This document shows positions 1 through 11,904 of a stretch of 64,000 nt of DNA, one piece after another. A model generated the notes under the pieces. It had not been told where the DNA came from. It made no database searches and worked only from the letters and a program-made list of their open reading frames with translations. The position numbers and the translations under genes are program-made. Every line of letters starts with the position of its first letter. Position 1 is the stretch's first letter. Origin of the DNA: Macrosoma leucophasiata (taxonomy: Eukaryota > Arthropoda > Insecta > Lepidoptera > Hedylidae); assembly GCA_036365455.1 (NCBI GenBank), contig JAWQUS010000030.1, positions 17,256,001 to 17,320,000 on the forward strand, given 5' to 3'.

Positions 1-747
1 GAAAGAGATAAAGCTCTACAGTCCCGAAATAAGCCGATGTCTCCTTCCTAGGCTCGATGTGTAATATTTATTGTTGAGCACTGTAGTTTGTTTGACAAGA
101 CCCTCGTTTTCGCTACTGTTGCTAGAAGAGCCTGCGTGTAGTCTACTCGGTGTGAGGTAGACTTGGTAAGCTCTTGTTGTGTTGTAGCACATCACTGTAA
201 TACCTGTATTTTCAGCTTGTTAATATTTTGGACGTTTTACCAATGAAGCTAACGTAACCCACGGTTGTAAGAGATAAATAAGATGCAATAAATAATTAAG
301 GTTACCATCATCTTGAGACTATTTTAAGGTAAAATTGAGGAAATATTCAGTTTCGGAGGAGAGAGTAGCACAGTTGATAAAGTGTCCAAAATATCTATTT
401 ATTTAGAGATTGCTAAAGTCCTGTCCATATGATTGTATGTAGCACATCTGTTATAGCGTAAAAAACTGAATGAAAATAATCCGAACCGTATTTATTTGAT
501 AGATTAGCTTACAATCAACACCGGTACAAATAATATTAAGTTAAATAGCTTCTGGTACTGCTGTTAAACAGCATTTTGTAAACTATCCCTGTGTCAGTAT
601 CAGCATAAAACTGGTTTCATATTCGGTTGTTCGGTTGGACCAACACCATACACGCGATCTGAACTGTGCTTGAATGTATTGTCACCGACAATTTTCTTAA
701 ATCGTCGTAATGCGAACAGAGCTATTGAACTAGCTACATTATATTTA
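1..747. other. No recognisable feature
   Basis: AT-rich DNA with no long open frame, no recognised repeat and no tRNA-like fold that I can support. It precedes the interrupted copy of repeat A that starts near 748. Confidence 0.4.
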
Positions 748-795
748 TTTCATGAAAATAGCAAACAAGCATGCAGTTCACGTTGATGTTAAGAG

Positions 796-1932
796 ATGAC
801 AGTGTTAGTTTTACTTGACTTTTCTAATGCCTTTAATGCTGTCAGCCACGATATTCTCAATGCCATCCTGTCGCGTGCTGGCATTTCTTCAGTGGAACAG
901 AGTTGGTTCTCATCTTATCTTCGAGGTCGTCAGCAGGCTGTCAAAGCTGGTAGTGAATTCTCCGACTGGTGTGACTTATCCTCTGGCGTACCTCAAGGCG
1001 GTATACTCTCTCCACTCTTATTTTCTTTTTTTATCAATACTCTCTCACATAACCTGAAATGCTCTTATCATTTGTACGCCGATGACTTACAGCTCTATAT
1101 TCAAACAAACTTTGACAACATTAATAATGCCATAGTATCTATTAATAATGACCTTCAGTCGATCTTTGTGTGGTCCCAACGTTTTGGCGCTACTGTTAAC
1201 GCATTAAAATCGCAAGTCATTATTCTGGGCAGTGCGTATTATATTAATAGTTTAAATTTTGACCGCTTAACGCCAATTCTATACAATAACTGTATAATAC
1301 CGTTTTCTTCGGATGTTAGAGATTTAGGTTTGACTATAGACAGTACTTTAAGTTGGAAAAAACATATTATTGAAATCAACAAACGCGTTATTTTAATTTT
1401 ACGTTGTCTCTATCGCTTCAAACACTTTTTACCAATTAGGACAAAAACTCTTTTAGTACAGTCACTTGTGTTGCCCATTATTGACTATGCAGATGTTTGT
1501 TGCTCTAACATGACACAAGATCTCCTTAACAAATTGGATCGGATGCTTAACAATTGCACTAGATACATCTTCGGGCTTCGCAAATATGACCACATTTCCA
1601 ACTACCGTTCCCAGCTTAAATGGCTGCCTATCCGCGAAAGGAGATCCTTTCGGATACTCTGTATGTTTTTCACCATCATCAACGATCCTTGTGCTCCTAA
1701 TTACCTAAAATGTAATTTTCATAAACTCGGCGATTTACACAATTTGAATCTTCGTTCGTCCGATAGTCTTAAATTCAAAATTCCTTCTCACCGTACTGGT
1801 TTCTATTTCAATTCTTTTGCTGTAACAGCAGTCAAACTGTGGAACGCGCTTCCCCTAGACATCAAGAAGGCTCCGAGCAAATTTGCATTTAAGAGCAGAC
1901 TAAAAAAATATTTCTTATCTTCAAATAAATGA
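796..1932 (+). pseudogene. Non-LTR reverse transcriptase, C-terminal 378 codons
   Basis: The frame is open from 796 to the stop at 1930-1932. It has the RT signatures LLDFSNAFNAVSH (motif with the first catalytic Asp), SSGVPQGGILSPLLF and the catalytic box YADDLQLY near residue 94, followed by a thumb and post-RT domain ending WNALPLDIKKAPSKFAFKSR. The ATG at 796 lies in the target duplication, so it is not a real start. The protein lacks fingers motifs and endonuclease and cannot be active. The post-RT style resembles the CR1/Daphne group of the CR1 superfamily, but the clade is a guess from motif style. Confidence 0.85.
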
Positions 1933-2287
1933 GTTACAACCGTCGTCATCATTGTATACCATATATATATACATTTTCTAATATATATTTATTTATAATA
2001 AAGTTTATACTTTTATACATATATATTATAGTTGCATATGTATATTTATGTATATATATATATATTTATTTACTTGTGTTGTATGTATTTAGACATTGAT
2101 ATTTATTTTTAGAATCTAAGTATTTTCAAGTAACATTTGGCTATATCATTCTTAAATTAATTTTCATTTCTACCAACCACTGCACTTTTTGACAGTTTTA
2201 TTTGGCCCTAAGGTTGACTGGGAGAGAATACCATTTGGTATTAAGTCCGCCTTCTGTACATCATCCGTGTGCAAAAAGAATAAATAA
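801..2287 (+). mobile_element. 5'-truncated non-LTR retrotransposon (LINE)
   Basis: The insert holds the second half of a reverse transcriptase gene and a short AT-rich 3' region ending in aagaataaataa. The pentamer atgac occurs on both sides (796-800 and 2288-2292), and the flanks join into an uninterrupted repeat A. Truncation at the 5' end, an A-rich tail and a short target duplication are the signature of target-primed reverse transcription. The insert is about 1.49 kb, so most of the element (ORF1, endonuclease and the start of the RT) is missing. Confidence 0.8.
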
Positions 2288-2486
2288 ATGACTGCAGCCT
2301 ATAGACACCCACACAAAGACTAGAAGGTCAAAATGCAGATGCGTTACCACTTTTGAGGCCTAAGGTGTTATGCCTCTGTGCTAGAAATACCTGACCGGAA
2401 CACGATAGGGCTGAATACTACCATTTAGCGGTAATGCGGTGGTGCCTACGCCCGCTAGTTCCGTCACTGCAGCTCCACCTGCAGTT

Positions 2487-3935
2487 TTTATGTCGGTGAA
2501 ATTTTCGGTTCGTGGTGAACATCGTAGAATCGCAACTGAATCGATTAGATGTCTTGCTTTAGGGCTACTAACTGCGAATTCGCATCGCATCGCAAATATC
2601 TGCGAATACAATACGAGTACATTGCCTGTGGCGGCGACGCATCGCAGTTTTGTGTGGCCGCCCTTAACTAATACGCGCGACCTGTGATAGAATAAAACGG
2701 CGAACCAATTCTGATTCAACGACCTTGTGTTACAAAATTAGGCCCCAGGGCGAAGTCTCGCGCTGATTGTGTTCTAAAATTCCTTGTAGATTGTACCTTA
2801 TCGAAAATTCAGTAGCCAACTACTATTTTATTTCAAAATTGACACGGCTATTACGAAAAATATCATTTTTTATATCTCAAAATTTTACAGTATTTCCGAC
2901 TCACGTAGACTTTGAATCAATGTTTGGGTACGGCCCACCCTCCTAACCGCTCTGTATGGGGTTAGGGGGCCTCCCCCGGCGTGAGGAGGGTCCTCTCCCC
3001 TAGAGGGGAAGTTAGGGTAGACAAAGTGTAGTCACCCCTATTTGGAGCAGTGTGGCCAACTTAGGCGATTTGTCGCCATTAAGGCTACTCGAAACAAAAA
3101 ACGGCGACCAAAAAAACATGAAAGGCGATGGTCGCCTTTCAGGCTACTTTAAATGCAAGCTATCTAATTTGCCAAATATGAAGTGAAACATCATTCTTTT
3201 TAAAAATCGTAGTTAACCTAAAGTCAATTATCACAATAAACATTATACCTAATTAAGGAATGATAACCATTCTTTTTGTTTTTTAGTTCGAAGATTACCT
3301 TGAATTTGTCATAATAATATTTTCTTATTAATCAGAAGTTACGGGGCCAATTTTTCACTCTAAGAACTCTGCTTATCTAAAAATTAAATTAGCATCAAAA
3401 TAAAAAACGATTCGACGGCCTAGCTCAAGTAAAACAGTTAATTAAATCTTTAGAAATGATACCATAAAAAATAGCAAACATGAAATCACTGAGGAAATAA
3501 AATATTCTTTTATTTCTAAACGAGAGCAAATCGAGATTAAAGAAAAACTACAGAATTTTATTGTCTGATGTTCAGCGCTCTTTCGAATTTGGAATTCAGC
3601 GAACATAATTACATATTTATGAGTCGGATAGCTCAGTAATTATGTCGGTTCACTTTCTACCTTAAAGTTTGTAATGGGCAGTTAGTTTCGTTCTGGTTGG
3701 GGTTCCTTAAATATTTTTGAATGTAAACTATCCGCCTTGTTACTTTCCATTTCTAACAGGGGACATGCTGGCTGGTTGTTATGTGTAATTGTTGTAACTA
3801 GCGATTATTTTCGTGTATCAACACTGATAACGTTGCGTGGAAATTTGTTTTTCCTCATGCATGGGATTTATGTGAGCATTGTGTAATGTTGTATTGTTTC
3901 AATCGTGCTGTACGCAAACGCGTATAGTGTCTTTT
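2487..3935. other. Gene-free stretch with short repeat-like tracts
   Basis: I see no host gene here. At 2565-2610 there is a run of short repeated words (gcgaattcgcatcgcatcgc) with local self-complementarity. At 2935-3060 there is a CT/GA-rich tract (ccctcccccggcgtgagg). At 3063-3160 gtcgcc/ggcgac words alternate. The rest, to 3935, is AT-rich and anonymous. Confidence 0.35.
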
Positions 3936-3960
3936 TCATTTCTTTAGAGGATAACACAGG

Positions 3961-4205
3961 TGAAGGGGCCAAGGGCTGGTCTTCAATAATAAGCGGGTTG
4001 TATCAATAAATAGGCTTTATTGCCAGAATTACACTAGCACATTTCACTGAAGTGACCGTAGTGTTACGCTGTCCGCTGTTCGTCGAGGTCTGTCGTGGCG
4101 GCGCTAGTTGCGGGCGTTGCACGGGCGCCTAGCGAAACCGGCTCCGTCGCGTCTCCCGCACCGCCGTCCCCGGGGTGGTCCATACGTGCGTCATAGGCGC
4201 GGACA
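3961..4205 (-). repeat. 3' LTR of the BEL/Pao element
   Basis: This 245-bp copy matches 9846-10090 at every position I compared except one (cttcaataat here, ctttaataat there). On the minus strand it holds AATAAA (complement of 4016-4021), a plausible poly-A signal for the element. Confidence 0.95.
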
Positions 4206-4230
4206 TACTCCCCGGGTTGAAGAGATCTCT

Positions 4231-5547
4231 TCAATTGATGGGAAGAGGACAAATGCAGTTAAAGGCACGACGAATGGTGCCCCTCTTCGTCTTGAGTTCT
4301 GCCACTCGGGTCACTCCGTCGACACCGGGATACGTCTTCATGACCCGGCCCAGAGACCAGAGCAGTGGAGGCGCTGCCTTGTCCTTAATTAGGACCAAAG
4401 ATCCCTCCTTCAGATTCCCTGTGGAATGGAACCACTTGGTCTTTGCCTGCAGCAGAGAAGTGTAATCATTATGAAATCTTCTCCAAAAGTGCTGCCTGAT
4501 GTGTTCTATTCTCTTCCAACGGTCCAGTCGCGTGATGTTGATGTCCATCACCTGAGAGTGTGGTACCGATAAAAGTGGTCGTCCAATTAAGAAGTGAGAA
4601 GGTGTAAGAGGTGAAAAATCGTTAGGATCTGATGAAAGAGGCGTGAGTGGGCGTGAATTTAATACGGCTTCTATTTGAACGAGACATGTGGCCATCTCTT
4701 CAAAGGTTAAATGAGTTAGTTGAAGCAATCTTTTTAAATGGTGCTTGCAGGATTTTACAGCGGCTTCAGCCAGTGAATTAAAATGAGGGCTGTAAGCTGG
4801 CGTAAAAATGAACTCGATACCCTCCCGCGCTATCTCAGATGCAACATTGGATGAAAGCAACAACCTATGCAATTCTTTAGATGCGCCTACAAAATTTGTC
4901 CCGTTGTCGGACGTGATGCTTCGTGGCTTGCCACGACGCGCCACGAAACGATTAAGGGCAGCTATATAAGCCTCTGAAGTTAAATCAGAGACGAGCTCCA
5001 AGTGTACGGCCTTTACTGCCGAGCAAACAAAGATGCACATGTAAGCTTTTGTAAGTTTGCAACCGCGACCTTTTCGATCGGCTATCAATACTGGCCCAGC
5101 GTAGTCAACGTAAGAATTTAAAAAAGGAAACTCAAGATGGGTTCTCGAGTGAGGTAGTTGACCCATTATAGGCTGTACAGTTTGAGCCTTGAGTCTATGA
5201 CATTTAAGACATTTACTCACGACAGATCTAGACAAGCTTCTCCCACCTAGCGGCCAGTAAGTTTGCCTAATATGAGACAAAAGCAATTGAGGACCACCAT
5301 GTAGGAGGTTATGATGTTGCATTTGAAATAAAAGATTAGTAAACCTATGTTTGCTACATAAGATGATAGGATGTTTTACATTAAAATCATATGGAGAATT
5401 GTCAAGTCTCCCGCCCACGCGAATGATATCATGATCGTCTATGAACGGTGTTAAAGGAAGCAATCTACTTTTTCGTGGTAATGGTTTACCTGACTTTAAA
5501 ATATTATACTCTTCAGAAAACATTTCTAATTGCGAATGATGAATCAT
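4231..5547 (-). pseudogene. BEL/Pao integrase region of pol
   Basis: 438 codons with a zinc-binding H2C2 segment (HHNLLHGG ... CLKCHRLKA, about residues 78-118), then an rve integrase core with the catalytic triad: Asp in YVDYAGPV, Asp in ITSDNGTNF and Glu in SLAEAAVKSCKHHLKR. The C-terminal DUF5641-like part has LDRWKRIEHIRQHFW. Integrase inserts the cDNA into host DNA. It is in the same frame as the upstream pol ORF and is separated from it only by a TAA codon and 20 further codons, so it is a downstream part of one polyprotein and its first Met is not a real start. Confidence 0.92.
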
Positions 5548-5607
5548 TAAGTGTAATGAATTTTCTAACTCTGATTTTGAAATATTGTGACTTAATTTTT
5601 TATTTTT

Positions 5608-8600
5608 TTAAATATTTATGAAACGCAATATATAGCATAATATTCTTTGAATTTTTGTTAAGCTAGAATACCTTTCCAATAAGTAATGAATGATTGATGA
5701 ATGAACGTATGTATTTGAATTGATATTATGATACGAATGATTATTAGTATATGAATTGTTATTATGACTACTAATGAAATGATTTACTACTTCCGGCAAG
5801 TCTTGTTTCTCCGTGTTTGGCATTTTTGGCCACTCATGTTCATGGCGCAATAAAAAAGAAGGCCCACACCACCACAGTGGTGTGTTACCGATGATGTCGG
5901 CCTTTAGACCACGAGTAACATGATCCGCCGGGTTGTCCTTAGACGGTACGTAGCTCCAGGTATGACCAGATGTGCTCTCCTGTATTTCATTGACTCTATT
6001 TCTAACAAATGGTTTCAACTGGTTAGTAGAAGAGGAGAGCCAACCCAATACGATGGTAGAGTCACACCAGAATCTACATCTATGAATGGGTATGGTCAGT
6101 GAATCTCGAACCTTAGTACACAGCCTTGTACCTAACAAAGCTCCACAAAGTTCGAGCCTGGGTATCGTCGTTTGTTTAATGGGTGCAACACGGTTTCTAG
6201 TAACTAGAAGATGAACACTAATACATCCACTACCACTAGAAGAACGAATATAAATACACGCTCCATACGCAAGCTCAGAAGCATCAGAAAAAACGTGTAT
6301 TTCATGCAAATTAGAATCCGTGCATGAAACCCAACGAGGTATCTTTAAGGTATTTAGCGCGGTGATAGTATTTTCAAAAGCAAACCAAAGATTTTTTACT
6401 TCTAACGCTACCTCGTCATCCCAGTCGTACTTATCAAACCATAAACGTTGTATGATAATTTTAGCTTCGACTACACACGGGCCAACGAGTCCCAGTGGGT
6501 CAAATATCTGACTGATAACTGAAAGTATATGGCGCTTAGTTACTTTAGTAGATGGTATGATGTTAATCGTAAACGTAAGCAGATCTGAATCACACACCCA
6601 GTTAAGACCTAAAGTTTTAGATTGAGAAGAATTTATACCATTATCACATAATTGTAAAGTATTAGATTCTTTGCTATTAGAAATTTCATTAAGAATATTT
6701 GAATTATTTGATCGCCATTTGCGTAAATTAAATTTAGCAGACGATAATACAGACCGTACATTTTTCGAAACTTCGATGGTCTCTTCAATGGTATTCCCCC
6801 CACTTAGATAGTCATCTACGTAAAAATCACGTTTTATAGCTGATTGGACTCTGTGATCATCTACTTCCTCGGCTAAAGTGCTAAGGCATTTAGTTGCTAA
6901 ATAAGGAGCCGAGGCAGTACCATATGTAAGTGTATTTAATGTGTAGGTCTTAAGTGGTTCTGAAGGATTGACACGAAATACAATTTTTTGAAGATGTCGT
7001 TGACTGGAATTTAACTCTATGGCTCTATACATTTTTTCTACATCTCCAGAAACTACGTACCTATGTTGACGAAAGCGTACCAATATTGAAAATAAATCGT
7101 CTTGAACTACGGGACCGACCATCTGAATGTCATTTAGAGACATGCCCGAACTAGTAGAGGCTGATGCATCGAATACTACGCGTAGTTGAGTAGTGGTACT
7201 AGAATTTCGAATAACTCCATGATGTGGAATGTAATGAGTACCGGTATTTCTGTCAGTAGGTGTACAATCTGAGTCTAAAGTCATATGACCTAGGTTTTCG
7301 TATTCCTTCATGAACTTAATATATTTTTGCTTATACAGAGGATCACGCTTAAATCTACGCTCTAGTGATAAAAAACGATTCCTTGCGTTCTGGTAAGAAT
7401 CACCTAGAGTATTTGGATCCTCTTTTAATGGCATAGCAACAACAAAGCGGCCATCGTCTTTGCGAAAGGTAGTCTGAGCGAATAGTTGCTCACACATTCT
7501 TTCTTCCGTAGAAAAAGAATGTTCACAAGAAACAATGTCTAGCTCCCAAAATTGAGTAAGGTCGGGAGTGACATTAGAGTGATGGCAAAATGATTTAGGA
7601 AAAAAACCGGAATGATTAGCAACACTACCGGAAACTAACCAGCCGAATTTTGTTTCGCATAATTTAGGTAACTTCTTTCCCAAATCTATAATGTTTTTAC
7701 CAATTACATTCCAAAATACTTCAGCCCCTACTAGGATGTCGATGACCGACGGAATATTAAAATTCGGGTCAGCTAATTTAATACCTGAAGGAATAGGGAC
7801 TTGATTTTTATGCACGAATGTAGCTGGCAGCATGTTTGTGATAGCAGGCAAAATGTGACACTCGATATCTACAGTGTATGCACAGCATAAAGACTCTATT
7901 ACGAGGTGACAAGACTGTGTACTAGTAGATGTGTGATTATTAATACCCGTTACCTTAGTGCTCGTACCGCTTCGTGACAAACCCAGTTTTTCCGTAAGAC
8001 CTTGCGTAACGAAGTTCGCCGTAGAACCGTTGTCCAGCAACAGACGCGCAGTGTACCTCTTACCCGCTGCGCTGATGACGCCCACCAGAGCTGTGGATAG
8101 CAAAACATGCGCGGAAGTAGCAAGCTGCAAGCTGGAGTTGGCAGATAGTGCAACATTTAAGGAAGTAGGCGAAGTAGAAGGCAACGCGTCAAGAAATGTA
8201 TTGGGTTCAGTACACTCTAAATGTAGCAATGTATTATGCTTGTTTTTACAATATCTGCAATGCGCTAATCTACACTGCTTGGCGACATGACCAAAACGTA
8301 GGCAATTATTACATACTTTCAATTCATTAGCCGTTTGTATGCGATTTTCTATACTAAGTTTACGAAAATCATCGCATTTGTATAAATTATGTGTCTGGGA
8401 GCAAAAGGGACATTTATTATTGTAAATATTGTTACTGATTTTATTATTTTGTGTAACTTTCGATTTGTTTTTATTTGTATGACTATTATTTAATGCAATA
8501 ACATTGTCTGTCTGTGAGTGATTCGTTTCTATTGTTTCTAACCAATCGGCCCTTTTATTTAAAAAGTAACAAAAATCGCTTAATATGGGATCATTCTTCA

Positions 8601-8661
8601 ATACAGTATTACGATGCTCTTCCCAGCCACGACTAGTTGTTAAATCTAGCTTTTTAGTCAT
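5608..8661 (-). pseudogene. BEL/Pao pol: zinc knuckles, protease, RT, RNase H
   Basis: 1017 codons. Order: cysteine-rich knuckles from about residue 84 (CPFC, CNNC...H...C, CRYC); an aspartic protease with LLLDNGST near residue 208 (DNGS in place of the usual D-S/T-G); RT with the catalytic box YVDD near residue 612; then an RNase H segment with HVFSDASELAYGAC and CDSTIVLGWL. The frame is open upstream of the Met at 8661 (…QYWDTLLIYVM), so that Met is internal. It stops at a TAA before the integrase. Protease cleaves the polyprotein, RT copies the RNA, and RNase H removes the template. Confidence 0.93.
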
Positions 8662-8711
8662 GACATAAATCAGTAAAGTATCCCAGTATTGAGTGGGCTG
8701 ATTTAATGAAG

Positions 8712-9383
8712 TTAATCGAATAACCCATCAACATCGAATAACGCTTGAATGTGGTTGTTTATAAGTAGACGGTTATTATTGTATCTTCCACACAATAAAT
8801 CCCACGCAATCTTATAGTTATCTCCTTTAAAATCAAGATTCTTTATAATAAGAGCTGCGTTACCTTTTAACGAGGCACGCAGATAGTGAAATTTATTAAT
8901 TTCACTAATACTGGAATTGTCGTGGATCAATGACGTAAATGTGTCTCTAAATTCGAGCCAGAATTGATAGTTTCCATCGAAAGTAGGCAAATCTATTTTT
9001 GGCAAACGAACAAAATTATTAAAATTGGCATTATGTGCACCTGAGTTTGCATTCCCGAAGCTCGCCTCAGACTCAGCTCCCTTAGACGAAGTACCGAGAA
9101 GACTGCGCGTGAGTGCCACCAGATTGAAGAACTGGCGATCAAACTCCTCACGCTCAGGCAACGTAGACTCAGCATCCTCGGACAGCACTTCTATTTGTGT
9201 CTGCAAGTCATTAAATTCGCTATGTAAGGTATCGAATCTATTAAAACGCTCCTCTAAATCTAAACGCTGTAACTCAGATATCTCAGAACTGCTTTTAATT
9301 AATGTAATATAATTTTTATAAATTGTTAGCTTTGATTTTAACGAACTGCGTTTCTTTGTTAAAGTTTTGAGATCATCGGCCAT
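8712..9383 (-). pseudogene. BEL/Pao gag N-terminal region (DUF1759-like)
   Basis: 223 codons starting at a Met just inside the 5' LTR region. The first 100 residues are highly charged and probably coiled coil. The DUF1759-type core follows (LPKIDLPTFDGN, then W-x-E-F-R-D-T-F). Gag forms the particle that packages element RNA. The frame ends at ALFDVDGLFD-stop, where family members continue about 30 residues before the WDTLL box; that box is found in the pol frame just downstream. A small deletion with a frameshift therefore separates gag from pol. Confidence 0.9.
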
Positions 9384-9845
9384 TTTGATTCACTGACACG
9401 ACTCCAACTGTAATATTTATAATCCTTTTAAATAATTATGAGCGAATCACTAAGAACCATACGCAAAAAAAACGTAAACAGATAAGAGAACAAAAGGATT
9501 CCAATGCAAGGCTAGCTTTTATTACTTCAATGTCAAGACCTTGACAATGACTCGACGGCCGTTAGGCGCGTTGGTACCTACACAGCTGATTTAAAATATG
9601 AATGCACTCGTAGCAATTAATTTGTAACAAACTATTGAATAATTATGAAAACTAACGATTTTTCGGAGAAATGTTTGGAGAATAACTAATAATTGGAACG
9701 AACTCACTTAAATACAGTATTTTACTCCCAAGTAAAGACACTGGACTTTCGACGTAGGTGCAGCAGCTACGGAGACGACTTCTTTGAATTTTGCAGGCGA
9801 ATTTCGGCAACCTGGTAACTTTATTCTTCCTTCGAAGGACCAATT

Positions 9846-10090
9846 TGAAGGGGCCAAGGGCTGGTCTTTAATAATAAGCGGGTTGTATCAATAAATAGGC
9901 TTTATTGCCAGAATTACACTAGCACATTTCACTGAAGTGACCGTAGTGTTACGCTGTCCGCTGTTCGTCGAGGTCTGTCGTGGCGGCGCTAGTTGCGGGC
10001 GTTGCACGGGCGCCTAGCGAAACCGGCTCCGTCGCGTCTCCCGCACCGCCGTCCCCGGGGTGGTCCATACGTGCGTCATAGGCGCGGACA
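9846..10090 (-). repeat. 5' LTR of the BEL/Pao element
   Basis: This is the second 245-bp LTR, on the upstream side for the minus-strand element. It would carry the element promoter. It differs from the 3' LTR at one position. Confidence 0.95.
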
Positions 10091-10605
10091 CAGGGGTTGG
10101 AGCCAAAGGAAACCTGTTTAGGTAGTCCTTGAGCTAAAGATGTAAGTACGATCATAGTCCGCTCATTTCTTTAGAGGATAACGCAAGGGCTGGCCCCAAA
10201 GGAAACCTGTTTAGGTAGTCCTTGAGCTAAAGACGTAGGTACGATAATTAGTCCGCAGATTATACCATTCGCAAACCCATTTGGTGAAGGCGTTATTGGG
10301 ATATAAATCATATATGAAACTTACATTCATTTATTAGGTTTGAACAACTTGCATAAGAAGATGCAGGGTTACTCACTGTACTGATAATCCTGAAATGATC
10401 ATTACTTCGCAAATGTTCAAGGTCCCAATCATATTGAATACTGCTTCTTTAGAATCATTCAAAAACCATGGAACCTTCTATGCGGACGAGCACTTCCGCA
10501 TGCTTGAGTTTGTAGGAAGTCATGTACGTCCGAATACGCATGAATAGGATTGTCAATTCTAGTAAATTATTATTTATAAAGAGTACCTACTAATGTGATA
10601 AATAA

Positions 10606-10751
10606 CCCCCTTATTTATAAACGTATTTTAGCTAAAGTGTTGCTAATCTCTCCTTTGTCTTTTTCTAACCTGCACATTTGACAATGCAACTGACAAAGAC
10701 AAAGCATTCTATAGCTAAAACGTATCTAATGTACGTTTATGAATAAGGGGG
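10606..10751. mobile_element. MITE E, 146 bp, TAA target duplication
   Basis: TIRs begin cccccttatttataaacgta and end with the complement tacgtttatgaataaggggg. TAA flanks both ends (10603-10605, 10752-10754). A second 146-bp copy is at 21006-21151 and a split copy at 36701-37186. The 3-bp TAA duplication and short length suggest a PIF/Harbinger-type non-autonomous element; the superfamily is inferred from the duplication only. Confidence 0.85.
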
Positions 10752-11162
10752 TAAGTATATAGTCCTTATATAAGCTTGAAGCTTTAGCTCTTGGGTGTGT
10801 TTTGTCACAAATCACCATCTAATCGGAGCCGGGTAACGCTGGTCACTAGTATTTGCAATGCTTACGCTGTCCAGCTCTATCACTGGCATTGTATCAATAG
10901 TAATGTTTGACTTTCTTGACTTGAGGTCCCATGTTTCCTGGATGGGACATAAGGCATCCACAGCGGTTTTCTTTCTTGATCGGTCATGAGATTTGTGTTT
11001 GCTTTCGTTTTCAACCCTTCACGATTTTCTTCACGACGCAAAGTCTGTTGGGTTCCACCCCGCTTCCGCCTTCCATGAGGTTCCAGTTCATTGGCTGTTT
11101 ATTAGGTCAAGATGCCTTTGGAGTGTGTGGTTAATCCAGTTCCATTTATGGCATCTAATTTA

Positions 11163-11215
11163 ACTGCCTCAGTAGCGTAGTGGTAGCAGGCCACTACTAC
11201 TACCGGGCGGTCACT
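11163..11215 (+). repeat. SINE B 5' fragment (tRNA-derived head)
   Basis: Contains gcctcagtagcgtagtggta and caggccactactactac, the head shared with the full copies at 16521 and 22267. The B box and body are missing. Confidence 0.65.
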
Positions 11216-11644
11216 TATCCCTGGGACACATTGTATAGGTTGCTACTTAAAATATGATAAAATTCACGGATTCAGACGGTCACGGTCTGAGGGGTAAAGC
11301 AGGTTCGGCAAAGTATATCCGCTCACATAAAATATGACTCGACTACTTAGAAAGTAGAGATTTCCTGGGCGTTCTTTAATGGATATTTTTATTAACAGTA
11401 TTATATGAGTTATTTAATTCAGTGCGGACGCGTGATAATGTATTCTAAGATGATTTTATGTATTCTGTTAGGTTTTGTCGCTCTTTTGTTTGTCAAATCT
11501 AAATTTAGAATAATTAGCATTGTGATAAATTTACTTGTAGTTATTAACGTCTAGATATATAAATAAACAACTACTGATAGAAAGTTGTAGTTACAATCTG
11601 ACGACTTATAGACAGGCATTAATTTATAATTAAAAAAAAACGGT

Positions 11645-11800
11645 GCTGCCCTGTAATTTCCGGCACAGAGGCATAACACCTTAGGCCTCAGGAGTGGCAA
11701 CGCATCTGCATTTTGATCTCTGGTCATTGTGTGGGTGTCTATAGGCTGCAGTCACCACTTAACATCAATGTGAGCTGCATGCTTGTTTGCATGTTTGTAC
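11645..11800 (+). repeat. Repeat A, 5'-truncated copy
   Basis: Carries the second half of repeat A, from ccctgtaatttccggcacag to aactgcatgcttgtttgc (here gagctgcatgc). The 5' truncation fits a retrotransposed element. Confidence 0.75.
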
Positions 11801-11904
11801 ACTTCTCAACAATAAAATTGTACATCGCGCCCCCGAAAGACACAATCGGCTAGTTTCAACTTCGCAGAGCGTTATATCTGCTACACACTGACTTCGTAAA
11901 AGTT

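Larger units (their letters stand above)
748..2486 (-). repeat. Repeat A copy interrupted by a LINE
   Basis: This is a minus-strand copy of the commonest short repeat of the window. Its 3' end is at 748-800 (aacaagcatgcagttcac) and the remainder at 2288-2486 (gactgcagcctatagacacc through ccgtcactgcagctccac). The two halves are separated by a 5'-truncated non-LTR retrotransposon. Read on its own strand, repeat A runs from actggtggtagagctcc to gcttgtttgccac and ends in a short A-rich tail, the layout of a SINE. About 20 copies or pieces occur in this window. Confidence 0.8.
3961..10090 (-). mobile_element. BEL/Pao LTR retrotransposon, full length but disrupted
   Basis: Two direct 245-bp LTRs (3961-4205 and 9846-10090) enclose gag and pol on the minus strand. 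Read on that strand the LTRs begin TGTCC and end TTCA. The 4-bp sequence cagg flanks the element on both sides (3957-3960 and 10091-10094), a usual duplication size for this superfamily. Just inside the 5' LTR (minus strand) is tggtccttcga, which fits a tRNA primer-binding site. A purine-rich run abuts the 3' LTR. The domain order (DUF1759-like gag, zinc knuckles, aspartic protease, RT, RNase H, integrase with H2C2 finger and C-terminal DUF5641-like end) is that of BEL/Pao. The gag-pol frame is broken twice. Confidence 0.95.
3936..10257 (+). repeat. 93-bp tandem duplication, first unit split by BEL/Pao
   Basis: Unit 1 is 3936-3960 plus 10095-10162; unit 2 begins at 10163. Both start tcatttctttagaggataac and share ccaaaggaaacctgtttagg and tagtccttgagctaaaga. 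Removing the BEL element and one copy of its target duplication rejoins unit 1 into a 93-bp sequence directly abutting unit 2. The duplication therefore predates the insertion. Confidence 0.75.

Noticed and set aside
4064..4252. Small proteins over the LTRs, with a twin at 9949-10155
   Set aside because: They are chance frames in the GC-rich LTR.
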